From positions 620,001-684,000 of the forward strand of contig NZ_NEVU01000003.1 in the NCBI RefSeq assembly GCF_002261355.1: a DNA stretch of 64,000 bases, read 5' to 3'. Made by a program: the position numbers and the translations under genes. This DNA comes from Bordetella genomosp. 12 (GTDB taxonomy: Bacteria > Pseudomonadota > Gammaproteobacteria > Burkholderiales > Burkholderiaceae_B). The notes under the pieces are model-generated. The model ran no database searches. It worked only from the letters and a program-made list of their open reading frames with translations, and was not told where the DNA came from. Below, piece by piece: positions 27,700-36,178 of the stretch. The first letter of the stretch is position 1. Every line of letters starts with the position of its first letter.

Positions 27700-28125
27700 A
27701 TGCAACCGGTTGTCGTCCCCGTCGATGGTTCGGAACATGCTTTGCGGGCCGTGGCCACCGTCCTGAACCCCAGGCTCTACCCCAAGCTGAGCGAGGTGCA
27801 TCTGGTGACCGTGCAGCCCCCGCTCTTGCGCCAGGGCTTGCACCTTGGCCTGCGGCAGGAGGATATCGACGCCTACCACGCCGAAGAAAGCGCCACGGCC
27901 CTGAAGGCCGCCCGCGCCTTGCTCGACCGCGCTGGCCTGCCCTACACCGTGCACAACGAAATCGGGGCGGTCGCCGAATCCATCATCCGCGTGGCCCAGG
28001 CCTGCCAGGCCAGCGAGATCGTCATGGGCACGCGCGGCCTGGGCTCGGTCGCCAGCGTGCTGCTGGGATCGGTCACCACCAAGGTGGTCAGCCTGGCCGA
28101 CCGGCCCGTCACGCTGGTGCAATGA
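27700..28125 (+). CDS. Universal stress protein, UspA family
   Basis: A single-domain 141-residue Usp. The ATP-binding signature G-x2-G-x9-G-S/T is present in MGTRGLGSVASVLLGSV, so it probably binds ATP. PVDGSEHALRA is the usual first strand and loop. AGGAGG lies 6 nt before the ATG. Cytosolic; the role in stress survival is known for the family but not for this gene. It may be transcribed alone. Confidence 0.92.
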   Translation: MQPVVVPVDGSEHALRAVATVLNPRLYPKLSEVHLVTVQPPLLRQGLHLGLRQEDIDAYHAEESATALKAARALLDRAGLPYTVHNEIGAVAESIIRVAQACQASEIVMGTRGLGSVASVLLGSVTTKVVSLADRPVTLVQ

Positions 28126-28187
28126 GGGGCCGGGCGGCCTGAAGGCGCGGTGCCGTAGAATCGCGGGCTGACTTCATCTTCGGCCTC

Positions 28188-29036
28188 ATGTCCCGCTCTC
28201 CGCTCTACCCCGTCGTTCTGCTGCTCATCGCCATGGCCTCGCTGCAAGGCGGGGCGGCACTGGCCAAAACGCTTTTCCCCGCGGTCGGCGCCCAGGGCAC
28301 GGCCGCGCTGCGCCTGTTTTTCTCGGCGCTGATTCTGCTGCCCATTCTCAAGCCCTGGCGCCTGACGCTCGATGCCCGCGGCTGGCGCGATGTCGCCCTG
28401 TACGGGCTGACGCTGGGCGGCATGAACCTGATGTTCTACATGGCCTTGCGGACCGTCCCGCTGGGCATCGCGGTGGCGCTGGAGTTCACCGGCCCCTTCG
28501 CCGTGGCGGTACTGACTTCGCGCCGGCTGCGCGACTTTGCCTGGATCGCACTGGCCGCGGCCGGCCTGCTGGCCCTGATCCCGCACGGCGACGACCTCAG
28601 CAGCCTGGATCCGCAAGGCGTGGCCTATGCGCTGGGCGCCGGCCTGTGCTGGGCGCTTTACATCGTGTTCGGCCAGCGCGCGGGCTTGCGCCATGGTTCG
28701 CGCACCGTCGCCCTGGCCGCGGGCATCGCCGCGCTGGGGGTGCTGCCCTTCGGCCTGGCCCATGCCGGCGCGGCGGCCATGTTCGCCCCCGCCCTGCTGC
28801 CCTGGGCGATCGCCGTGGCGCTACTATCCAGCGCCCTGCCCTATGCGCTGGAGATGCAGGTGCTGCAGCGCTTGCCGGCGCGCACCTTCGGCACGCTGCT
28901 CAGCCTGGAACCCGTGTTCGGCGCCTTCTCGGGGCTGTTTTTCCTCGGAGAGACGCTGAGCCTGACCCAATGGCTGGCGGTCGCCGCCATCGTGATCGCA
29001 TCGGCTGGCATTACCGCCAGCAGCCGCCGCGCCTGA
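28188..29036 (+). CDS. EamA/RhtA-type inner-membrane exporter
   Basis: Drug/metabolite transporter superfamily protein of 282 residues with ten hydrophobic segments in two EamA repeats (about 5-135 and 145-278). LRLFFSALIL and ALEFTGPFAVA resemble RhtA, the threonine and homoserine exporter of E. coli. Substrate inferred only at the level of amino acids or related metabolites. It is 62 nt after the stress-protein gene. Confidence 0.85.
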   Translation: MSRSPLYPVVLLLIAMASLQGGAALAKTLFPAVGAQGTAALRLFFSALILLPILKPWRLTLDARGWRDVALYGLTLGGMNLMFYMALRTVPLGIAVALEFTGPFAVAVLTSRRLRDFAWIALAAAGLLALIPHGDDLSSLDPQGVAYALGAGLCWALYIVFGQRAGLRHGSRTVALAAGIAALGVLPFGLAHAGAAAMFAPALLPWAIAVALLSSALPYALEMQVLQRLPARTFGTLLSLEPVFGAFSGLFFLGETLSLTQWLAVAAIVIASAGITASSRRA

Positions 29037-29118
29037 GCCCGGCTCCAGGGCCGGATTTGCGCGGCCTGGTCGCCCCTGCTCAAATAAAGCCTCCCCTTTT
29101 CGCACACACGGAGCACAC

Positions 29119-29823
29119 ATGAGCCAGCAAAAAGTCGCCATCCTCACGGCCGCAGGCAGCGGTATGGGCGCGGCCGCCGCGCGCAAGCTCGCCGCCGACG
29201 GCTTTCAGGTCGCCATCCTGTCCTCCTCGGGCAAGGGCGAAGCCCTGGCTGCGGAACTGGGCGGCCTGGGCGTGACCGGCTCGAATCTGGAACCCGCCGA
29301 CATCGCCCGCCTGGTCGATGCCACCCTGCAACGCTGGGGCCGTATCGACGCCGTGGTCAACAGCGCCGGCCACGGCCCCAAGGGCGAGCTGCTGGAGATC
29401 AGCGACGCCGACTGGACCCGCGGCATGGAGTTCTATCTGCTGAACGTGGTGCGCATCACCCGGCTGGTCACCCCCATCATGCAGGCCCAGCGCGGCGGCT
29501 CCATCGTCAACATCTCGACCTACGCGACCTTCGAACCGGAAGCGGCGTTCCCGACCTCGGGCGTGTTCCGCGCAGGGCTGGCCGCCTTCACGAAACTGTT
29601 CACCGATGAGTATGCGCCGGACAATGTGCGCATGAACAATGTGCTGCCCGGGTTCATCGACAGCCTGCCCGAGAAGGAAGACCGGCGCGGCCGCATCCCC
29701 ATGGGCCGCTATGGCCGCGCCGAGGAAGTCGCCAACCTCATCGCCTTTCTGGCTTCGGAGCAATCCAGTTACATCACGGGCCAGAATATCCGCATCGACG
29801 GCGGCATCACCCGTTCGGTATAG
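29119..29823 (+). CDS. SDR-family protein lacking canonical catalytic Tyr/Lys
   Basis: A Rossmann-fold short-chain dehydrogenase/reductase of 234 residues. The nucleotide loop is TAAGSGMGAAA (classical TGxxxGxG with Ala for the first Gly), and NSAG (81-84) is the usual structural motif. Ser133 occupies the catalytic serine place. About 14 residues later, where YxxxK belongs, it reads SGVFR (147-151), so Tyr is replaced by Ser and Lys by Arg. It may be a non-classical enzyme, a binding protein, or use other residues. The last bases overlap the convergent anti-sigma gene by 17 nt. Confidence 0.82.
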   Translation: MSQQKVAILTAAGSGMGAAAARKLAADGFQVAILSSSGKGEALAAELGGLGVTGSNLEPADIARLVDATLQRWGRIDAVVNSAGHGPKGELLEISDADWTRGMEFYLLNVVRITRLVTPIMQAQRGGSIVNISTYATFEPEAAFPTSGVFRAGLAAFTKLFTDEYAPDNVRMNNVLPGFIDSLPEKEDRRGRIPMGRYGRAEEVANLIAFLASEQSSYITGQNIRIDGGITRSV

Positions 29824-30655
29824 CCGGCGCGCCCGGGCTGCCCGAGCCCGGGCCTTCCTGCGCAGGGTCTAGCTGCCGGTAGACCTCCTGGGCCAGGCGC
29901 AGCAGCTCCTCGCGCGACACCGCGCCCGACAGCGCATAGCCCAGCTTGCCCTCGATCCAGTAGAACACGCGCACCGGCCCATCCTGCATATAGCGGAAGG
30001 CCGCGGCATCGCCCGCCGCCTCATGGGTGACATACAGCGTCAGCCGCTGGCCGGCCTGCGAGCTGTACATCAGTTGCGCCACGGCGCCGCGCCCGCCGGG
30101 CAACACCCGCCCGCCCACCAGCTCGTAGCCGGCCGAGGCCAGCACCGGCGCATGCACCCTGGCCCCCAGACGCCGCGTGAGCCAGGTGACCATGGCCTGC
30201 TCCTGATCCGCGCCCACTTCGACCGGCCGGCGCATGTCGGCGGCGAAGACGGCGTGCGCGACCGCTGCGCGCTGGGCAAAGCCGCCACTGTCGGCGGCCT
30301 GGGCCAACTGGCTGCGTTGCGCCTGGTTCTCCATGGCGCCACGCGCCATCCATGCCGCGCTGCCGCTGACCGCGGCGATCAGTATGCCGGCCGCCAGCGC
30401 CCAGCCCCACGGCCGCGCGGGCGCGGCACGCAACGGCAACCGTAAGGGCAGCGGCTCGTCCAGCACCTCGTCCAGATGCGCGTGCAACAACGCCTTTTGC
30501 TGCGTCCATTGCTCGACCTGATGCTGGGCGGCCGCGTTGCCTGCCAGATAGGCCAGCACTTCCTGCCGCCGGGCGGGCGTCAATTGCCCATCGACCAGGG
30601 CGTGGAGATCGGCCTCGGCGATCGGAGCGCCACAGGCAAGAGAGTCGTCTTTCAT
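29807..30655 (-). CDS. Transmembrane anti-sigma factor
   Basis: Anti-sigma factor for the ECF sigma factor encoded immediately upstream, whose start it overlaps by 4 nt. The N-terminal 60 residues form a helical sigma-binding domain (DLHALVDGQLTP, typical of this family) without the HxxxCxxC zinc motif. One membrane helix lies at about 84-104, with a periplasmic C-terminal sensor region to residue 282. The usual arrangement holds the sigma factor at the membrane until a signal releases it; the signal is unknown. Confidence 0.85.
   Translation of the reverse strand: MKDDSLACGAPIAEADLHALVDGQLTPARRQEVLAYLAGNAAAQHQVEQWTQQKALLHAHLDEVLDEPLPLRLPLRAAPARPWGWALAAGILIAAVSGSAAWMARGAMENQAQRSQLAQAADSGGFAQRAAVAHAVFAADMRRPVEVGADQEQAMVTWLTRRLGARVHAPVLASAGYELVGGRVLPGGRGAVAQLMYSSQAGQRLTLYVTHEAAGDAAAFRYMQDGPVRVFYWIEGKLGYALSGAVSREELLRLAQEVYRQLDPAQEGPGSGSPGAPAIPNG
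29831..29853 (+). terminator. Hairpin after the SDR gene
   Basis: GCCCGGGC/GCCCGGGC, 8-bp arms and a 7-nt loop, 7 nt after the SDR stop and inside the 3' end of the convergent anti-sigma gene. CTTCCTG follows, only weakly T-rich. A possible terminator for the rightward transcript. Confidence 0.4.
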
Positions 30656-31176
30656 GGTTTGATGCGGTGCAAAGTGGCCGGCGCGCGCGCCGGCGGCGCT
30701 TCGGCCAGTAAGGCGGCCAGCCGCTCACGGGCGCGGGACAGCCGCGACATCACGGTGCCGACCGGCACGTCCAGCACGCGCGCGGCCTCCTGGTAGCTGA
30801 ACTCCTCCACCGAGATCAGCAAAATGATGGCGCGCTGGTCTTCGGACAGGCGGGCCAGACAGCGATCCAGATCGCGCACGGCCAGGCCGTCATCCTGGGT
30901 GGGCCGCGCCGGCACGGCATCCAAGGCCGTGTCGCCGGAGAATTCGGGCTGGCGCTTGTGGGCGCGCAGCCCGTCGATGAAATGGTTGTGCATGATGCCG
31001 AACATCCAGGCACGCAGCTCACCGCGCCGCTGCCAGCGCGAGTAACGGCGCCAGGCCCGCTCCAGCGTGTCCTGCACCAGATCATCGGCCCGGTCGCGAT
31101 CGCCCGTCAGCCCGCGGGCGTAGCGCCGCAGGCTGGGAATGCAGGCCACGATCAGGGCTTCGATATCGCCGGACAT
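30652..31176 (-). CDS. ECF-family RNA polymerase sigma factor
   Basis: A 174-residue sigma-70 factor with region 2 (about 15-80; DLVQDTLERAWRR and WMFGIMHNHFID) and region 4 (about 115-165; the SYQEAARVLDVPVGTVMSRLSRAR recognition helix pair). Nothing else is fused. It overlaps the anti-sigma gene by 4 nt and follows a small secreted-protein gene by 12 nt. Cytosolic; directs polymerase to a specific stress regulon, not known here. Confidence 0.93.
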   Translation of the reverse strand: MSGDIEALIVACIPSLRRYARGLTGDRDRADDLVQDTLERAWRRYSRWQRRGELRAWMFGIMHNHFIDGLRAHKRQPEFSGDTALDAVPARPTQDDGLAVRDLDRCLARLSEDQRAIILLISVEEFSYQEAARVLDVPVGTVMSRLSRARERLAALLAEAPPARAPATLHRIKP

Positions 31177-31188
31177 GGGAATCCCGTA

Positions 31189-31563
31189 TCAGGGCTTCAC
31201 AATGTGCCATACGTCCTTGAAGTTGTCGCCCGTTTTGTCGCCGGCCTTGCTGTCCTTGGCGAACAAGTAAAGCGGTTTGCCTTTGTAGGCCCACTGCTTG
31301 CTGCCGTCGTCACGGGTGACGATGCTCCAATCGCCCTGCGCCTTGGCGCCGTTGGCGGCGGCAAGCGGGGGCCAGGCCTTGGCGCAGGCATCGTTGCAGG
31401 CGCTCTTGCCGCTGCCCGCGCTGTCTTTGTCAAAGGTGTAGAGCGTCATGCCCTGGGCATCGACCAGCATGCCGGCGTCGGTTTTGGCCGGAGCCTGCGC
31501 CAAGGCGCTGCCGGCAACCAGGGTCAGGCCCACGAGGGCCAGGGTGGCGGAATGTCGTTTCAT
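31189..31563 (-). CDS. Small secreted protein with two Yx(F/W/Y)xxD repeats (COG4315 type)
   Basis: A 124-residue exported protein with a signal peptide (about 1-22, cleavage near ALAQA). It carries two copies of the family motif: YTFDKD in the first half and YLFAKD in the second, plus two cysteines (CNDAC). AGGAG lies 8 nt before the ATG at 31563. Function unknown; the family is often found with ECF sigma factors. It is first in the operon here, so it may be the regulon's product or its signal. Confidence 0.85.
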   Translation of the reverse strand: MKRHSATLALVGLTLVAGSALAQAPAKTDAGMLVDAQGMTLYTFDKDSAGSGKSACNDACAKAWPPLAAANGAKAQGDWSIVTRDDGSKQWAYKGKPLYLFAKDSKAGDKTGDNFKDVWHIVKP

Positions 31564-31605
31564 CGTCTCGCTCCTAAAGGGAAAGTCGGGTGTTGCCTGA
31601 CGATG

Positions 31606-31631
31606 GACGCCGCGGGCGTGCGGATTATTCC
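31606..31631 (-). promoter_or_regulatory. ECF-type promoter for the secreted-protein/sigma/anti-sigma operon
   Basis: On the minus strand GGAATA (31631-31626) is separated by 16 nt from CGTC (31609-31606), the geometry of ECF promoters (GGAA-type -35, CGTC-type -10). It lies 43 nt upstream of the first gene and would allow the sigma factor to transcribe its own operon. Pattern match only. Confidence 0.4.
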
Positions 31632-31791
31632 CGGGGGCAGCAAAAAAAGTCCGGCCAGGCACGGCGGGCCAGCCCGTCGGGGCCAGAATTTACGCAGAAT
31701 TGACGCCCCGCCCCCTGCCCGGGCATGGAGAGTTTACGGCGCTCAGGAAGAGAATTCCGCCACTGCCATGACGGCTTTCCGGGTGGGATTC

Positions 31792-33471
31792 ATGACCGAG
31801 TTTATTTTCGTGCTGGCGCTTGCGATCGCGCTGGGCTGGCCGATGGGCCATTATCTGGCCGCCGTAATGCGGGGCGCTCCCATGCGCGGCGATCGCTTGT
31901 TTGGCCTGATCGAGCGCCCGCTGTACCGCCTGCTTGGGGTGGACCCGGCGCAAGGCATGAGCGGCAAAGCGTATGTCACCGCCTTTCTGGCCAGCAATGC
32001 CGTGCTGGGCGGCGTGGTGTGGCTGCTGTTCATGACCCAGGCCTGGCTGCCCCTGAATCCCAACGAAGCGCCCAATATGCGCTGGGATCTGGCGCTGCAC
32101 ACCATGGTGTCGTTCGTCACCAACACCAATCAGCAGCATTACTCGGGCCAGGCCCAGCTGTCCTACCTGGCACAAATGACCGGCATCGTCGGCCTGCAAG
32201 TCGTCACGCCACTGATGGGGCTGGCGCTGGTCGCCGCCACGTTGCGCGGCCTGTTCGGCGGCCGCGCGGCCGCGCCACGCGATCTGGGTAATTACTGGGC
32301 CGATGTGATCCGGCCGGCCGTGCGGCTGTTTCTGCCGCTGTGCCTGCTGCTGTCGGCCCTGCTGACCTGGCAAGGCGTGCCCGCCACCCTCGAAGGCGGG
32401 CCCGTGGCCCGGCCGGTGGACTCCCACGTGGCGATGACGCAGCAGAAAATTCCGCTGGGCCCGGTCGCCGCGATGGTCGCCGCCAAGCAGCTCGGTACCA
32501 ATGGCGGCGGCTGGTATGGCCCGAACAGCGCCGTGCCGCTGGAGAATCCGACCCCGCTGTCCAACCTGATCGAAACGCTGGCGCTCATCCTGCTGCCGGT
32601 GGCCGTCGTGTTCATGGTCGGCCCGTTCACCGGCCGCTGGCGATTCACGGTGCTGGTGTTCGGCGCGATGCTGGCGATGTCCTTGGTCTCGACCGGGCTG
32701 TCGCTGTGGTCGGAAGGCCATTCCGCCACCTCGGCCGATATCGCCCTGATGGAGGGCAAGGAAGTGCGGCTGGGCGCCGATGCGTCGGCCTTGTGGGCCG
32801 CGCTGACCACGCAGACCAGCAATGGATCCGTCAACGCCATGCATGACTCGCTGGCACCGCTGACCGGGCTGGTGGCGCTGGGCAATATGCTGATCAATGC
32901 GATCTGGGGCGGCATCGGCTGCGGCCTGCAGCAGTTTCTCGTCTATCTGCTGCTCAGCGTATTTCTGGCCGGCTTGATGACCGGCCGCACCCCGGAACTC
33001 TTCGGGCGCAAGATCGAAGCTCCGGAAGTCAGGCTGCTGGCCGTCCTGGTGCTGTTGCAACCCCTGGTTTTGCTGGGCATGACGGCGATCGCGCTGACCC
33101 TGCCCTCCCTGGCCGGCAACTCCAATCCTGGCTTTCACGGCATCAGCCAGGTCTTTTATGAATATGCCTCGGCCTACGCCAACAATGGATCGGGCTTCGA
33201 AGGATTGGGAGATGCGACGTATTGGTGGAATCTGAGCGGCGCGGCCGTGCTCGCGCTGGGCCGCTATCCGGCGCTCATTCTGCCGCTGGCCATCGCCGCG
33301 ATGCTGGCCCGCAAACGCGCCGTGCCCCAGGGGCCGGGCAGCCTGCAGATCGAAACACCCACCTTCGCGCTGACCCTGATCGCGATCATCGTCATCCTGA
33401 CCCTGCTGCAGTTCATGCCGGTGCTGGTGCTCGGCCCGGTGGCCGACCATCTGGCGCTTACGGCGCAATGA
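31792..33471 (+). CDS. kdpA: Potassium-transporting ATPase subunit A (KdpA)
   Basis: K+-selective channel-like subunit of the inner-membrane KdpFABC pump. The four pore-loop signatures are visible: TNTNQQHYSG, TNGGGWYGPNSA, TQTSNGSVNAM and NNGSGFEGL. Ten or so hydrophobic segments and 559 residues fit the family. ATG 31792 is preceded by GGGTGGG; an ATG 24 nt upstream (31768) is less likely. No kdpF-like peptide is visible directly before it. Confidence 0.97.
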   Translation: MTEFIFVLALAIALGWPMGHYLAAVMRGAPMRGDRLFGLIERPLYRLLGVDPAQGMSGKAYVTAFLASNAVLGGVVWLLFMTQAWLPLNPNEAPNMRWDLALHTMVSFVTNTNQQHYSGQAQLSYLAQMTGIVGLQVVTPLMGLALVAATLRGLFGGRAAAPRDLGNYWADVIRPAVRLFLPLCLLLSALLTWQGVPATLEGGPVARPVDSHVAMTQQKIPLGPVAAMVAAKQLGTNGGGWYGPNSAVPLENPTPLSNLIETLALILLPVAVVFMVGPFTGRWRFTVLVFGAMLAMSLVSTGLSLWSEGHSATSADIALMEGKEVRLGADASALWAALTTQTSNGSVNAMHDSLAPLTGLVALGNMLINAIWGGIGCGLQQFLVYLLLSVFLAGLMTGRTPELFGRKIEAPEVRLLAVLVLLQPLVLLGMTAIALTLPSLAGNSNPGFHGISQVFYEYASAYANNGSGFEGLGDATYWWNLSGAAVLALGRYPALILPLAIAAMLARKRAVPQGPGSLQIETPTFALTLIAIIVILTLLQFMPVLVLGPVADHLALTAQ

Positions 33472-33482
33472 GGCGACCCACC

Positions 33483-35537
33483 ATGACAGACATCTCTTCC
33501 TTCTTGCCGGGGCGCGGCCAACGCGCCGTATTGCTCGATGCCGCAGGCTGGCGGACAGCCCTGCTGGCGACTTTCACCAAACTGGCGCCACAGCACGCAT
33601 ACAAAAATCCCGTCATGGCCGTCGTCTGGCTGGGCGCACTGTTGTGCGCCGCGCTCACGGCGCTGGGCAGCACGCCGGCCGGCCTCGGCTGGAGCGTGAC
33701 CGCGCTGCTGACGATCACCGTGCTGTTTGGCAACTTCGCCGAGGCCGTGGCCGAGGCGCGCGGGCGTGGCCAGGCCGCCTCGCTGCGCCGCGCTCGCCAA
33801 GACCTGCTGGCGCGCCGCATGGCCCCTGGCGACGACTCAGGCGCGACGCAGACCGTCGCGGCCACGGACTTGCGGCCGGGCGATCTGGTAAAAGTCGCCG
33901 AGGGCGAGCTCATTCCGGCTGATGGCGAGATCGTGCGTGGGCTGGCCACCATCAACGAGTCGGCCGTCACCGGCGAGTCCGCGCCCGTGTTGCGTGAGGC
34001 CGGCACCGACCGCTCGGGCGTGATCGGCGGCACCAAAGTGCTCTCCGATGAGATCGTAGTGCGCGTCTGCGCGCAGCCCGGCGACAGCTTCCTGGACCGC
34101 ATGATCGCGCTGGTCGAAGGCGCCAACCGCCAGAGGACGCCCAATGAAGTGGCGCTGGGCCTGCTGCTGGCCACCATGACCCTGACCTTTGTGATCGTGG
34201 TCGGCACGCTGCCCGCCATCGCCGCATTCGTCGGCCTGCGGCTCGATCCCCTGCTGCTCATCGCCTTGCTGGTGTGCCTGATCCCCACCACCATCGGCGG
34301 CCTGCTGCCGGCCATCGGCATCGCGGGAATGAACCGTGCGTTACGCGCCAATGTGCTGGCAAAATCCGGCAAGGCGGTGGAAGTGGCTGGCGACATCGAC
34401 GTCCTGCTGCTGGACAAGACCGGCACCATCACCCACGGCGACCGGCAGGCCACGGCGCTGCATCCGCTGGCCGGGATCGACCCGGCGCGCCTGCGCCAGG
34501 CGGCCCTGCTGGCCTCGCTGGCAGACCCCACGCCCGAGGGCAAATCCATCGTCAAGCTGATCGGCGCGGACGCGTTTGCAGCCGGGTCGCTGCCAGAGGC
34601 GCATTTCATCGCCTTCAGCGCGCACACCCGCATGTCGGGCGTGGATCTGCCCGATGGCCGCCGCATCCGCAAGGGCGCGGCGCCTGCCATCATCTGCGAC
34701 ATTCAGGCGCAAGGCGGCGCAGCGGCCAGCGACCTGGACGCGCGCGTGCGCGAAGTCGCCCGCAAGGGCGCCACGCCCCTGGTCGTGGCCGAAGGCGCCC
34801 AAGTGCTGGGCGTCGTCGAACTCTCCGATGTGGTCAAGCACGGTATCAAGGAAAAATTCGCGCAACTGCGCAGCATGGGCATCAAGACGGTGATGATCAC
34901 GGGCGACAACCCCTTGACCGCAGCCGCCATCGCCGCCGAAGCCGGCGTGGACGACTACATTGCCGAAGCGCGGCCTCAGGACAAACTGGCGCGCATCCGC
35001 CAAGAACAGGCCGGCGGGCACTTGGTCGCCATGGTGGGCGACGGCACCAACGACGCGCCCGCGCTCGCCCAGGCGGACGTGGGCCTGGCGATGAATTCCG
35101 GCACCCAGGCCGCCAAAGAGGCCGGCAACATGGTCGATCTCGATTCCGACCCGGCCAAACTGCTGGCCGTGGTCGAGATCGGCAAACAACAGCTCATCAC
35201 GCGCGGCGCGTTGACCACCTTCTCGCTGGCCAACGACGTCTCCAAGTACTTCGCCATCCTGCCGGCGCTGTTCGCCGGCGCCCTGCCGTCGATGGCAGCG
35301 CTGGATGTCATGCACTTGTCCAGTCCGTCCCATGCGGTGCTGGCCGCGCTGATTTTCAATGCCGGCATCATCCCGCTGCTCATCCCGCTGGCCTTGCGCG
35401 GGGTCCGCTTTCGCGCGGGCGGCGCCACGGCCCTGCTGCGGCGGAACATGCTTGTCTATGGCCTCGGCGGCGTCCTGCTGCCGTTTCCGGCCATCAAACT
35501 CATCGACATGCTGCTGGCCGCCGCGGCCGGCCTCTGA
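33483..35537 (+). CDS. kdpB: Potassium-transporting ATPase ATP-binding subunit (KdpB)
   Basis: P-type ATPase subunit that energises K+ uptake. Phosphorylation site Asp311 in DKTGTIT, actuator motif TGES, and hinge motif GDGTNDAPAL are intact. 684 residues with membrane segments near 40-90, 220-290 and at the C terminus. GAGG lies 9 nt before ATG 33483; an alternative ATG at 33468 overlaps the kdpA stop and would add five residues. Second gene of the kdp operon. Confidence 0.97.
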   Translation: MTDISSFLPGRGQRAVLLDAAGWRTALLATFTKLAPQHAYKNPVMAVVWLGALLCAALTALGSTPAGLGWSVTALLTITVLFGNFAEAVAEARGRGQAASLRRARQDLLARRMAPGDDSGATQTVAATDLRPGDLVKVAEGELIPADGEIVRGLATINESAVTGESAPVLREAGTDRSGVIGGTKVLSDEIVVRVCAQPGDSFLDRMIALVEGANRQRTPNEVALGLLLATMTLTFVIVVGTLPAIAAFVGLRLDPLLLIALLVCLIPTTIGGLLPAIGIAGMNRALRANVLAKSGKAVEVAGDIDVLLLDKTGTITHGDRQATALHPLAGIDPARLRQAALLASLADPTPEGKSIVKLIGADAFAAGSLPEAHFIAFSAHTRMSGVDLPDGRRIRKGAAPAIICDIQAQGGAAASDLDARVREVARKGATPLVVAEGAQVLGVVELSDVVKHGIKEKFAQLRSMGIKTVMITGDNPLTAAAIAAEAGVDDYIAEARPQDKLARIRQEQAGGHLVAMVGDGTNDAPALAQADVGLAMNSGTQAAKEAGNMVDLDSDPAKLLAVVEIGKQQLITRGALTTFSLANDVSKYFAILPALFAGALPSMAALDVMHLSSPSHAVLAALIFNAGIIPLLIPLALRGVRFRAGGATALLRRNMLVYGLGGVLLPFPAIKLIDMLLAAAAGL

Positions 35538-35547
35538 GGACCCCGAC

Positions 35548-36174
35548 ATGCCTACTGCTTACGCCCCCTCCCCGGCCTCGCGGCCCACCCGTCCAGGCGC
35601 CCTGCTACGGCCCAGCCTGGGCCTGGCCGCCATTGTCCTGCTGCTGTTCGGGCTGAGCTATTCGCTCGTGGCCACCGGTATCGGCCGGGCGCTGTTTCCG
35701 CACGCGGCTCAGGGCAGCCTGCTTGAGCGCGCAGGCCAGGTGATCGGCTCCGCCCTCGTCGCGCAACCTTTCGCCGCCGACGGCTACTTTCAGCCCCGCC
35801 CCTCTGCCGCCAACTACGATCTGATGGCCCTGGCAGGCAGCAATCAGGCGCGCGGCAACCCCGAGCTGCGCGCGCGTCTGGACCAGACGCGCGCCGCCAT
35901 CGCCGCGCGCGAAGGCATCACGCTGGCGGCGGTGCCAGGCGACCTGCTGACCCAATCGGGTTCCGGCATCGATCCGCACATCAGCCCGCAATCGGCGCGG
36001 ATTCAGATCGCCCGGATCGCCCGTGCGCGCATGCTGCCCGCCCCGCGCATCGCGGCCCTGGTGGCGCAACACACCGAAGGCCCTCAATGGGGATGGTTCG
36101 GCCAGCCCAGGATCAACGTCTTGCAACTGAACCTGGCCCTGGACGCCCTGTCCGCCACAAACGGTTTACATTGA
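35548..36174 (+). CDS. kdpC: Potassium-transporting ATPase subunit C (KdpC)
   Basis: Stabilising subunit that raises ATP affinity of KdpB. One N-terminal membrane helix (about 23-45) and a periplasmic domain with DGYFQPRPSAANYD, TQSGSGIDPHISP and NVLQLNLALD, all family signatures. 208 residues. It starts 10 nt after kdpB. Confidence 0.96.
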   Translation: MPTAYAPSPASRPTRPGALLRPSLGLAAIVLLLFGLSYSLVATGIGRALFPHAAQGSLLERAGQVIGSALVAQPFAADGYFQPRPSAANYDLMALAGSNQARGNPELRARLDQTRAAIAAREGITLAAVPGDLLTQSGSGIDPHISPQSARIQIARIARARMLPAPRIAALVAQHTEGPQWGWFGQPRINVLQLNLALDALSATNGLH

Positions 36175-36178
36175 CCGC

